Shown one piece after another: positions 1 through 5,622 of a DNA stretch of 10,621 bases. A model generated the notes under the pieces. That model saw nothing but the letters and a program-made list of their open reading frames with translations. It did no database searches and was not told the origin of the DNA. A program made the translations under genes and the position numbers. Position 1 is the stretch's first letter; the number at the start of each line of letters is the position of its first letter. This stretch comes from JACKGW01 sp964586025 (GTDB taxonomy: Bacteria; Planctomycetota; PLA2; JAEUHO01): contig CAZPGF010000099.1 of assembly GCA_964586025.1 (NCBI GenBank), positions 1 through 10,621 of the forward strand, given 5' to 3'.

Positions 1-1
1 C

Positions 2-529
2 CTTCCTCTGCGCACCGGGCGCTTGGAGGTTCTCGGCGTCGACGCATCGCCGGGGACCCGTCACGCGAAGTCGGACGCGGCGCGGCGCGCGTTTCGTCTG
101 GGGCGGATCGGGCTGGTGTTCCAGGAACTCGAACTCCTCGAGCATCTCACGCTCGAAGAGAACGTGCTGCTCCCTTGGCTCGCTGGCGGACTCGGGCCGC
201 TGGAGGCATCCATCAAGCATCGCGCACGCGACCTGCTCGACGGCGTCGGCCTCGCCGCGCATCGCGCGCGTCGTCCGGCGCGCCTGAGCCAGGGGGAGCG
301 CCAGCGCGGCGCCGTCTGCCGCGCGCTCGTACCGGGCCATCCGTTGCTGCTCGCCGACGAGCCGACGGGGAACCTCGATCCCGTGGCGGCGGGCCTGGTC
401 GTCGATCGACTGCTCGACGCCTCGCGTTCCGGCGGCGCAACGATGCTGATGGTGACCCACGATCGCGAACGCCTCGATCGCTTCGATCACGTCCTCGATC
501 TCGGAGCAGGTTCCGGGGCCACCGCGTGA
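2..529 (+). CDS. ABC transporter ATP-binding protein, LolD/MacB type (5' end outside window)
   Basis: ATPase subunit that would power the permease encoded next to it. The reading frame is open to the left edge, so the start and the Walker A loop lie outside; about 175 codons remain. Visible motifs are the Q-loop (VFQELELLEHLTL, Gln codon 122-124), the ABC signature LSQGERQR from 284, Walker B LLLADEPTGNLD with Asp/Glu at 356-361, and the H-loop MLMVTHDRERL (His codon 458-460). The EPTGNLD form is typical of the LolD/MacB/FtsE branch that partners FtsX-like permeases. The signature has Gln instead of the usual second Gly (LSGGE to LSQGE), a tolerated variant. A TTG at 23 could be read as a start, but it lies inside the domain. 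The stop overlaps the permease start by 4 bases (GTGA), showing operon coupling. Family assignment is secure; substrate is inferred from the neighbours. Confidence 0.93.
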   Translation, partial: LPLRTGRLEVLGVDASPGTRHAKSDAARRAFRLGRIGLVFQELELLEHLTLEENVLLPWLAGGLGPLEASIKHRARDLLDGVGLAAHRARRPARLSQGERQRGAVCRALVPGHPLLLADEPTGNLDPVAAGLVVDRLLDASRSGGATMLMVTHDRERLDRFDHVLDLGAGSGATA

Positions 530-1701
530 GGACGGGCCTGCTTCGACTCGCCTGGCGCTATCTCGCGTTCCGACGCGGACGCACGCTGATGCTGATCGCG
601 TGCCTGGCTTTGACGTTCTTGCTGCCCGTCGCGGTGGCGTTGCTGGTCGCCGCACAGGGCGAGCGGATGCGCGCGCGGGCGGTCGCGACCCCGTACGTCG
701 TCGGTGCGCCGGGCAGCCGCTACGACCTCGTCGTGTCGAGCCTGTGGTTCCGGGGACGCACGCCCGAGCACACGACGATGCGCGAGTTGGCACGCATCGA
801 GTCGGACGGGCGAGGCGTCGCGGTCCCGCTCCTGGTCCGCCACACGGCTGGCGGTGCGCCGCTCGTCGGCACCACCTACGACTACTTCGAGCGCCGCGGA
901 CTCGTCGCGGCGGCAGGACGCCTCCCGGGCCTGCTGGGCGAGGCCGTCGTGGGCTCGGCGGCAGCGGCGCGCCTGGGCGTCGGCGTCGGCGACCGCCTGC
1001 TCACCGACGGCGAGTCGCCGTTCGCGTTGGGTCTCGGCTATCCCCTGCGTTTGAACGTCGTCGGCGTGCTGGCCGCGAGCGGTTCGGCGGACGACGACGC
1101 CGTGATCACCGATCTGAGCACGACATGGCTCGTCGAGGGCCACTACCACGGTCACGCCGACGCGGCCACGGAAGCCCCCGAGAACGTCCTCGAACGCGAC
1201 GAGGAAGGTCGCCCTCGCCTCGGCGCCGCCGTCGTGCAGTGGACGGAGGTCACGCCGGACAACATCGATACGTTCCATCTCCACGGCGAGATCGAGTCAA
1301 TGCCGTTGACCGGGATCCTGGTCTGGCCGCGCGACGCGCGCGGACGCGTCGTCCTCGAAGGTCGCTACGCCGTCGCGACCGATGCGCAGATGCTCCGTTC
1401 GACGGAGGTCGTCGACGAGTTGCTCGGCTTCGTCGCCTCGATGAAGAGGTTCTTCGATGCGCATACGGCGCTCGTCGCCGTCGCCACAGGTCTGTTGTTC
1501 CTGCTCGTGATCGCCCTGACGATCCGAACGCGGGAGCGGGAGTTCCTCACGTATCAGCGCATCGGGGTGTCGCGCGCGCGGATCGCCTCCCTCGTCGGCA
1601 TCGAGGGCGGCGCGGTGATCGTGACCGCGGTGGTGATCGCCGCCGCGCTCGGGGCGGTCCTCGCGCGCGCGCTCGAGCGCATTCTGGAGTTGCCGACATG
1701 A
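526..1701 (+). CDS. FtsX/MacB-like ABC transporter permease, short form, with periplasmic HxHxH motif
   Basis: Inner-membrane permease of 391 aa starting at GTG 526, which overlaps the ATPase stop. The same frame is open further left but there it only shadows the ATPase gene. Residues 1-20 form a basic cytoplasmic lead, about 21-43 is TM1, and about 44-312 is a large extracytoplasmic domain of MacB periplasmic-core type. TM2 lies at about 314-335. A charged cytoplasmic loop with the FtsX-typical 'RTRERE...RIGVSRARI' pattern follows, then TM3 at about 362-384. The protein ends seven residues later, so the fourth helix usual in MacB/LolC/FtsX permeases is not seen. His206, His208 and His210 (EGHYHGHAD) sit in the periplasmic domain and could bind metal. 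The next gene, a metal-binding protein, overlaps by ATGA. Family is clear from topology and motifs; a role in zinc or other divalent metal handling is inference from context. Confidence 0.87.
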   Translation: MRTGLLRLAWRYLAFRRGRTLMLIACLALTFLLPVAVALLVAAQGERMRARAVATPYVVGAPGSRYDLVVSSLWFRGRTPEHTTMRELARIESDGRGVAVPLLVRHTAGGAPLVGTTYDYFERRGLVAAAGRLPGLLGEAVVGSAAAARLGVGVGDRLLTDGESPFALGLGYPLRLNVVGVLAASGSADDDAVITDLSTTWLVEGHYHGHADAATEAPENVLERDEEGRPRLGAAVVQWTEVTPDNIDTFHLHGEIESMPLTGILVWPRDARGRVVLEGRYAVATDAQMLRSTEVVDELLGFVASMKRFFDAHTALVAVATGLLFLLVIALTIRTREREFLTYQRIGVSRARIASLVGIEGGAVIVTAVVIAAALGAVLARALERILELPT

Positions 1702-2633
1702 CGTGGCTTCACCGCACGGCCCTCGCGATCGCCCTCGCCGTGGCGCCGTCCTGCGGGGACGGATCCCGCCCCGGAGCGCCGTCGCCGAGCGAGGGTCCTC
1801 CCGTCGTCGCGACGACGACCGCGATCCTCTTCGAGATCGCCTCCCGCCTCGGCGGAGACGACGTCCGCGTCGTGGCACCGATCCCCATGGGTCAGGATCC
1901 GGCGTGGTGGAAGCCGAGCGGCGAGGAGATCGCGGCCTTCCAGCGGGCCGACCTCGTGCTCGCGAACGGAGCGCGCTACGAACGATGGCTCGACCGGGCG
2001 AACCTTCCGCGGTCCCGACTCGTGAAGACGACGGCGCTCGTTCGCGAGCCGCTCTTGAAGGTCAAGGACGCGTCGGTGCACAGCCACGGCCCGGGTGGGG
2101 CGCACAGCCACGAGGGGATCGACGGCCACACGTTCGTCGATCCGACCCTCCTTCGCGACCAGGCCGAGGCGGCGCGGCGCGCCCTCAAGGCCCTCGTGCC
2201 CGCGGCCGCCGGAGCGATCGACGAACGTCACGCGGCGCTCGACAAGGACTTGTCGGCGCTCGCCGACGCGCTCGCCGCGATCGAGCGCCCGGCCGAGGGC
2301 GAGGCGATCGTGGCGTCGCACCCCGTCTACGGCTACCTCGCGCGTCGGTTGGGTTGGTCGCTCGTGAATCTCGACTGGGTGCCCGATGTCGTCCCCGACG
2401 GGGATGCACTCGCGGAGGCCGAACGACGCCTCGCCGGCCGCCGTCCCCGTGCGATCCTCTGGCCGTCCCCCCCTCGTGCGGATGTCCAGGCGAAGGTCGC
2501 CGAACGATTCGACGCGCCGGCCGTCGTGTTCCCGATCGGCGACACGCTGGGAGTCGACGATCGCGCCGCAGGACGCGGCGCGATCAGCGCCCTTCAGGCC
2601 GGCATCGAGCGCCTCGCCGGCGCCCTGCGGTAG
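1698..2633 (+). CDS. ZnuA/TroA-like metal ABC transporter substrate-binding protein
   Basis: Extracytoplasmic metal-binding protein (311 aa), probably capturing Zn2+ or Mn2+ for the adjoining ATPase and permease. The ATG overlaps the permease stop and has a GGAG Shine-Dalgarno at 1686-1689. The hydrophobic leader ends in Ser-Cys19-Gly-Asp, an imperfect lipobox (APSC), so it is a likely lipoprotein or secreted protein. Cluster A-I metal-site signatures follow: His144 in GHTFVDP, His208 in ASHPVYGYLARRLGW, and Asp282 in FPIGDTLG. The first usual ligand is absent: where ZnuA-type proteins have DPHxYEP this one has DPAWWKP (67-73). A His-rich loop (His128, 130, 136, 138) lies just before His144, as in zinc-binding members. 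I recall related proteins with DPAFW-type motifs, but cannot confirm this here. The last 40 bases overlap the convergent hydroxylase gene. Confidence 0.88.
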   Translation: MTWLHRTALAIALAVAPSCGDGSRPGAPSPSEGPPVVATTTAILFEIASRLGGDDVRVVAPIPMGQDPAWWKPSGEEIAAFQRADLVLANGARYERWLDRANLPRSRLVKTTALVREPLLKVKDASVHSHGPGGAHSHEGIDGHTFVDPTLLRDQAEAARRALKALVPAAAGAIDERHAALDKDLSALADALAAIERPAEGEAIVASHPVYGYLARRLGWSLVNLDWVPDVVPDGDALAEAERRLAGRRPRAILWPSPPRADVQAKVAERFDAPAVVFPIGDTLGVDDRAAGRGAISALQAGIERLAGALR

Positions 2634-3367
2634 ACGCGGCGAGCACGAATCGGACGCGTCACGTCGCGGCCGACGAGCATCTCGGGAATCCGCGCGGACG
2701 CACCGCGGTAGAAGCCGACATTGCCCTCGTAGCGCGCCGGATTGCGGAACGTGCCGAACAGCATGTCGATCAGGGGCAGATCGGCGTAGTTCCACCGATG
2801 CACGCCGTGATGGACCTGATGGCTCTCGGGACGTTGGATCAGGTAGCCGACCCAACGCGGCGTCTTCAGGTTGGCGTGCTGGAACACGGCGTTGAACGCG
2901 ACGAAGGCCGTCGCGATGAGCCCGGCGCTCACAGAGAGCCCCAGCAGCGGGAAGAAGACGAGGCTCCCGATCGAGGTGAACGCGACGATGTCGAGCGGGT
3001 GCAGGTAGTACGCGCCGAACGCGTCGTTCGACTCCGCGCTGTGGTGCATCTGGTGCGCCGCGCGCCACAGGAACCGGCTCTCGTGCGCCGCGCGGTGGTA
3101 GGCGTAGTGCAGCGTTTCGTAGACGAGGATCCCGACGACGGCACCCCACGCGCCCAGCCCCGAGAGGTCGAGCAGCGAGATCCCGGCGAGTCGCTCGGAC
3201 CAGAAGGTCGCCACCGCGCCCGAGAAGAAGAACGCGAACACGGTCACGAGGAACCCGCGCGCCCGCCACCAGCGCGGGGCGTCGAAACGACGTCCGCGGA
3301 CGACGAGATCCAGGACGAGAAAGGCGGGCAGGCTCCAGAACGCGATCGCCTCGACGACGCGGAGCAT
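2594..3367 (-). CDS. Fatty acid hydroxylase / sterol desaturase superfamily membrane protein
   Basis: Integral-membrane di-iron oxygenase family protein of 257 aa. It carries the three His clusters that hold the di-iron site: HYAYH (87-91, with His95 following), HQMHH (105-109) and HQVHH (183-187), plus conserved His123 and His164. Hydrophobic stretches lie at about 8-24, 37-55, 71-84 and 126-160, flanking the clusters as in the superfamily. The ATG at 3367 is chosen because a perfect GGAGG lies 7 bases upstream (3375-3379); the frame is open further upstream but loses similarity there. Known members hydroxylate or desaturate fatty acids, sterols, carotenoids or ether lipids using O2, so the actual lipid substrate cannot be told. 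The Arg-rich tail (238-257) runs 40 bases into the end of the opposite-strand binding-protein gene. metF lies 88 bases upstream on the same strand. Confidence 0.9.
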   Translation of the reverse strand: MLRVVEAIAFWSLPAFLVLDLVVRGRRFDAPRWWRARGFLVTVFAFFFSGAVATFWSERLAGISLLDLSGLGAWGAVVGILVYETLHYAYHRAAHESRFLWRAAHQMHHSAESNDAFGAYYLHPLDIVAFTSIGSLVFFPLLGLSVSAGLIATAFVAFNAVFQHANLKTPRWVGYLIQRPESHQVHHGVHRWNYADLPLIDMLFGTFRNPARYEGNVGFYRGASARIPEMLVGRDVTRPIRARRVYRRAPARRSMPA

Positions 3368-3374
3368 GGGTGAA

Positions 3375-3379
3375 CCTCC
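3375..3379 (-). promoter_or_regulatory. Ribosome binding site of the hydroxylase gene
   Basis: On the minus strand this reads GGAGG, 7 bases before the ATG at 3367. It decides the start within a frame that stays open as far as 3631. Confidence 0.75.
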
Positions 3380-3422
3380 GTACCGGGGGATTCCGGCACG
3401 GGGAGAAACGCAAACGGCGCCC

Positions 3423-3441
3423 GGGACCGCAACGGCGGCCC
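3423..3441 (-). terminator. Candidate hairpin after metF
   Basis: Inverted repeat 15 bases past the metF stop: GGG-A-CCGC / GCGG-CCC with a 4-base loop (AACG on the + strand). This is seven pairs with one bulged base. On the minus strand it is followed by a moderately T-rich stretch (GTTTGCGTTTCTC around 3396-3412) but not a true T run. It could end the metF transcript before the hydroxylase gene, or simply be a GC-rich stem. Confidence 0.35.
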
Positions 3442-3455
3442 CCGCCTCGGAACGG

Positions 3456-4403
3456 CTAGACGTCGAGGCTCGCGAGGACCCGGTTGATCGAACGGGCGTT
3501 CGACATGACGTACCAGTGGAGCGAGGGAACGCCGGCGTCGAGCAGCCCGCGGGCCTGCTCGGTCGCCCATGCCACGCCGACGTCCTCGACCCGCCCGTCG
3601 GGAGCGGCGGCGATCGCGTCGGCGAGCGCAACGGGGATGTCGCAGTGGAAGATGCTGGGGATCGACCGCAATTGGGCGCGCGAGGTCAGGATCTTGAGAC
3701 CCGGGATGATCGGCACGGAGACGCCCGCCGCGCGGCACGCGGCCACGAACTCCAGGTACCGCGCGTTGTCGAAGAACATCTGCGTGACGATGTAGTGGGC
3801 GCCGGCATCGACCTTCGCCTTGACCCAACGGATGTCCGACTCGCGGTTGGGCGCTTCGAAGTGCTTCTCCGGATAGCCCGCCGCGCCGATGCAGAACGAC
3901 GTGGGATCGGCGTCGGCGAGTTCCTCGAGGTAGATGCCGCGATTCATCGCCGCAATCTGCCCGATCAGGTCCGTGGCATGCTCGTTGCGCGATCGACCGT
4001 GGTCGAGGCGCTTCTTGTAGCCGCTCTCGTCCCCGCGGATCGCGAGCACGTTGTCGATGCCGAGGTACCGGAGTTCGATCAGGAAGTCCTCGGTCTCCTC
4101 GCGCGTGAACCCCTCGCAGAGAACGTGAGGCACGGCGTCGATGCCGAGCTTGTTCTGGATCAGGGCGCACACGCCCAACGTGCCGGGGCGTTTGCGCTTG
4201 ATGCGTCGTTGGAGGCCGTGACTCGTCTCCTCGTAGACGACCTGTGCCGCGTGGCTCGTGATGTCGATGAAGGGCGGCTCATGCCTCGCGAGATCCTCGA
4301 TCAGACGCAGCAGATCGCGGAGGTTGCCGCCACGGAGGGGCGGGATGATCTCGAAGCTGATCAACGGCCGGTCGGCGTGCGCCAGATGCTCGGTGACGCG
4401 CAT
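3456..4403 (-). CDS. metF: Methylenetetrahydrofolate reductase
   Basis: Flavoenzyme that reduces 5,10-methylenetetrahydrofolate to 5-methyltetrahydrofolate in the cytoplasm, supplying methyl groups for methionine synthesis. The product is 315 aa, slightly longer than E. coli MetF (296). It is a single TIM-barrel domain. Family landmarks are SFEIIPP near the N-terminus with the catalytic Glu18, AIRGDES with Asp125 (flavin/folate site), CIGAAGYPEKHFEA (171-184), TQMFFDN with the folate-binding Gln208, PIIPGLKIL (231-239) and HWYVMSNA near the C-terminus. The ATG at 4403 is preferred over the longer open frame because the family begins there, and an AAGGGAAG element lies just upstream (4407-4414). 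The preceding intergenic region contains several hairpins that may form a leader. No methionine-cycle gene is adjacent. Confidence 0.95.
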   Translation of the reverse strand: MRVTEHLAHADRPLISFEIIPPLRGGNLRDLLRLIEDLARHEPPFIDITSHAAQVVYEETSHGLQRRIKRKRPGTLGVCALIQNKLGIDAVPHVLCEGFTREETEDFLIELRYLGIDNVLAIRGDESGYKKRLDHGRSRNEHATDLIGQIAAMNRGIYLEELADADPTSFCIGAAGYPEKHFEAPNRESDIRWVKAKVDAGAHYIVTQMFFDNARYLEFVAACRAAGVSVPIIPGLKILTSRAQLRSIPSIFHCDIPVALADAIAAAPDGRVEDVGVAWATEQARGLLDAGVPSLHWYVMSNARSINRVLASLDV

Positions 4404-4429
4404 GGACTTCCCTTGGGGCTTCGCCGACG

Positions 4430-4449
4430 CGCCGTGCGCCCGCACGGCG
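4430..4449 (-). promoter_or_regulatory. Perfect 8-bp hairpin in metF leader
   Basis: CGCCGTGC (4430-4437), a 4-base loop, then GCACGGCG (4442-4449). The stem is perfect and ends 26 bases before the metF start on the minus strand, so it would form in the 5' untranslated RNA next to the ribosome binding site. The function is unknown; it could be attenuation, ribosome access control or RNA stability. Confidence 0.45.
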
Positions 4450-4481
4450 ACCGGGAGGGCGCCCAGTCTGACAACAGGGGG

Positions 4482-4500
4482 GCCCACGCCCAACGTGGGC
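4482..4500. repeat. Inverted repeat GCCCACG-5-CGTGGGC
   Basis: Perfect 7-bp arms separated by CCCAA, 79 bases upstream of the metF start. It could be an operator for a dimeric regulator or an RNA hairpin. An outer 5-bp complement (4469-4473 with 4513-4517) would favour the RNA reading. Confidence 0.45.
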
Positions 4501-4632
4501 GGTGGACCGCGCTGTCATGAACCGGTGCCCGTGTTTCCGTTCGGGGGGTCTTCGGACGTGCGGACGTACGGCTCCGCAGGTCGGGGGGAGGTGCCGGTTC
4601 GGAACAGGAATCGGCGTTCGTGTCCCTTCGGG

Positions 4633-4651
4633 GGCCGTGACCTCACGGACC
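4633..4651 (-). terminator. Candidate terminator hairpin of thioesterase gene
   Basis: GGCCGTGA / TCACGG-A-CC around a two-base centre, 11 bases beyond the thioesterase stop. One A is bulged, and the innermost pair must open to make a 4-base loop. There is no T tract, so intrinsic termination is uncertain, though many high-GC genomes lack clear tracts. Confidence 0.35.
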
Positions 4652-4662
4652 GATTGGGTTCG

Positions 4663-5127
4663 TCAGCGCGCCTCGTCCGGGCGGCGCCGCGCCCGGCTCC
4701 TGCGAGCGGCCGGGCGCTTTGCGGCAGGCTCGGACGCGGAGGTCGGGCCCGGAGGCGGATCGCGCGGCACTGCACGAGGCCGCCCGCGATGATCGATCGC
4801 GACCATGATCACGTCGGCCTCGGTGCAGAGGCGCACCTCGCCGGTGTCCATGTCCTCGCCCTTCACGGTGACGTGGAGGTGCAGCGAGGTCGTCCCGACG
4901 CGCACGAGATGGGCGAGAACCTGCACGGCCTCCCCCTCCCAGACCGGCGCGCGAAAGTCGATCGACGCGATGTGCGCGGTGACCACGGGGCCTCGCGCCA
5001 CGCGCGTCGCCAGGATCGCGGCCGCCTCGTCCATCAGACTCATGGCGACCCCGCCGAACAGGCTCCCGTGCTGATTCGTCTGCCCCGGCATCACCAGGCG
5101 GGTCAGGAGGACGTCGTCGCTTCGCAT
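4663..5127 (-). CDS. Acyl-CoA thioesterase, hotdog fold (YciA/BACH-like)
   Basis: Cytoplasmic enzyme likely hydrolysing acyl-CoA to free fatty acid and CoA. The product is 154 aa. The hotdog signature is clear: NQHGSLFGG (18-26) at the start of the central helix, SLMDEAA with the presumed catalytic Asp33, and SIDFRAPVWEGE (55-66) on the following strand, as in YciA-type thioesterases. Residues 1-112 cover the domain. The tail from about 115 is rich in Pro, Ala and Arg, ends in a strongly basic run, and is not part of the fold. The ATG at 5127 is fixed by an in-frame TAG 12 bases upstream; no good Shine-Dalgarno is visible, and an inverted repeat abuts the start codon. It is divergent from the small exported protein at 5241. 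The exact acyl chain preference cannot be inferred. Confidence 0.9.
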   Translation of the reverse strand: MRSDDVLLTRLVMPGQTNQHGSLFGGVAMSLMDEAAAILATRVARGPVVTAHIASIDFRAPVWEGEAVQVLAHLVRVGTTSLHLHVTVKGEDMDTGEVRLCTEADVIMVAIDHRGRPRAVPRDPPPGPTSASEPAAKRPAARRSRARRRPDEAR

Positions 5128-5149
5128 CGGCCCGTTCTACCGCGGGCCG
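5128..5149. repeat. Inverted repeat next to thioesterase start (possible operator or RNA hairpin)
   Basis: CGGCCCG (5128-5134), 8-base spacer, CGGGCCG (5143-5149), perfect 7-bp arms. It lies directly before the thioesterase ATG on the minus strand, in the 113-base divergent intergenic region. As RNA it would cover the ribosome binding zone; as DNA it could bind a dimeric regulator. No clear -10/-35 pair was identified in this interval for either gene. Confidence 0.45.
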
Positions 5150-5230
5150 TCAACGAACGGACGGGACCGTTCCCGGGATTTGGTCATAGCGCGAGCGGCG
5201 AATCCGGCGACGATGCGCCTTCCCCTTACC

Positions 5231-5235
5231 GGAGA
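5231..5235 (+). promoter_or_regulatory. Ribosome binding site of the small exported protein
   Basis: GGAGA located 5 bases before the ATG at 5241. It supports this short gene being real and its start being correct. Confidence 0.6.
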
Positions 5236-5240
5236 CAGCC

Positions 5241-5576
5241 ATGACCTCCCCCTCCCGAACCGCTTCCGCCGGTCGCGTCGCTCCGTTCGTCCTGGCGGCC
5301 GTAACGTTGGGCGCCGCCCTGTTCCTCGCCTGGGGTGCCCGCGCCGACGACGGGGCGGCATCGAAGACCGTCGAACTCCGCTACATTTCGATCATCGGCG
5401 ACGGCCCGAACGCGCGGGCCTGGTACAACGGCGCGCCCCCCACGGGTACCGCCGTGCAGGACGCGCTCGATACGTTCGCCGAGCAGGGATTCCGCGTCGC
5501 CGAGGTCACGCAGAGCCTCATCACGAGCGCCACCGACGCGTCGCGCTGGACGATCCTCCTGGAACGGATTCGCTGA
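5241..5576 (+). CDS. Small exported or membrane-anchored protein, DUF4177-like
   Basis: Protein of 111 aa with an N-terminal basic stretch and hydrophobic segment (about 13-31) ending in ARA-DD, consistent with signal peptidase cleavage after Ala35 and export to the periplasm. The mature part is about 76 residues with the pattern strand - loop - helix (VQDALDTFAEQGFRVAEV) - strand (WTILLERI). This resembles DUF4177-type small proteins, in which a 'LN.lG.eGWelv' helix is followed by a strand ending in Lys/Arg. The resemblance is by eye only and no function is known for that family. A good ribosome binding site precedes the ATG. It is divergent from the thioesterase and convergent with smc, so it stands as a single-gene unit. 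It contains no cysteine in the mature part and no catalytic motif that I recognise. Confidence 0.75.
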   Translation: MTSPSRTASAGRVAPFVLAAVTLGAALFLAWGARADDGAASKTVELRYISIIGDGPNARAWYNGAPPTGTAVQDALDTFAEQGFRVAEVTQSLITSATDASRWTILLERIR

Positions 5577-5595
5577 CCCGCGAGCGTCCGGGGAT

Positions 5596-5615
5596 CGCAG
5601 AGGTGCGACCTCGCG
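5596..5615. terminator. Candidate bidirectional terminator between convergent genes
   Basis: CGC-A-GAGGT, GCG loop, ACCTC-GCG: eight pairs with one bulged A. It lies in the 46-base gap between the stop of the small exported protein and the stop of smc, where a terminator serving both strands is expected. There is no T tract on either side. Confidence 0.4.
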
Positions 5616-5622
5616 GCGGGGA

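Larger units (their letters stand above)
4404..4662. other. Intergenic region upstream of metF, rich in inverted repeats
   Basis: No coding region is supported in these 259 bases; open frames here lack family features. Structure seen: hairpin 4430-4449; hairpin 4482-4500 (GCCCACG/CGTGGGC) enclosed by a possible outer stem TGACA 4469-4473 with TGTCA 4513-4517; a 7-bp inverted repeat GAACCGG 4519-4525 with CCGGTTC 4594-4600; a tandem 8-mer CGGACGTG/CGGACGTA at 4553-4568; a CCC-TTCG-GGG mini-hairpin near 4624-4633; and the hairpin at 4633-4651. This may be a structured metF leader, a small RNA, or a terminator followed by a promoter. It matches no riboswitch consensus I could recognise (SAM-I, SAM-II, SAH, cobalamin). 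Confidence 0.5.

Noticed and set aside
23..25. TTG at 23 as the start of the ABC ATPase
   Set aside because: An ATPase starting here would lack Walker A. The frame is open to the left edge, so this is a window-edge truncation and not a short gene or pseudogene.
1703..3373. Long open frame on + strand across the binding-protein and hydroxylase genes
   Set aside because: Arg/Pro-rich translation without any domain; it spans two real genes on opposite strands. Long spurious frames are expected at this GC content.
4553..4568. Tandem 8-mer CGGACGTG/CGGACGTA as a repeat array
   Set aside because: Only two copies, one with a mismatch; not enough for a repeat family, iteron or CRISPR call.
4590..4640. 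tRNA T-loop-like motifs (GGTTCGGAAC, GTTCGTGTC) suggesting a tRNA or tmRNA end
   Set aside because: The flanking bases do not form a 5-bp T stem or a matching acceptor stem on either strand, and no anticodon arm was found.
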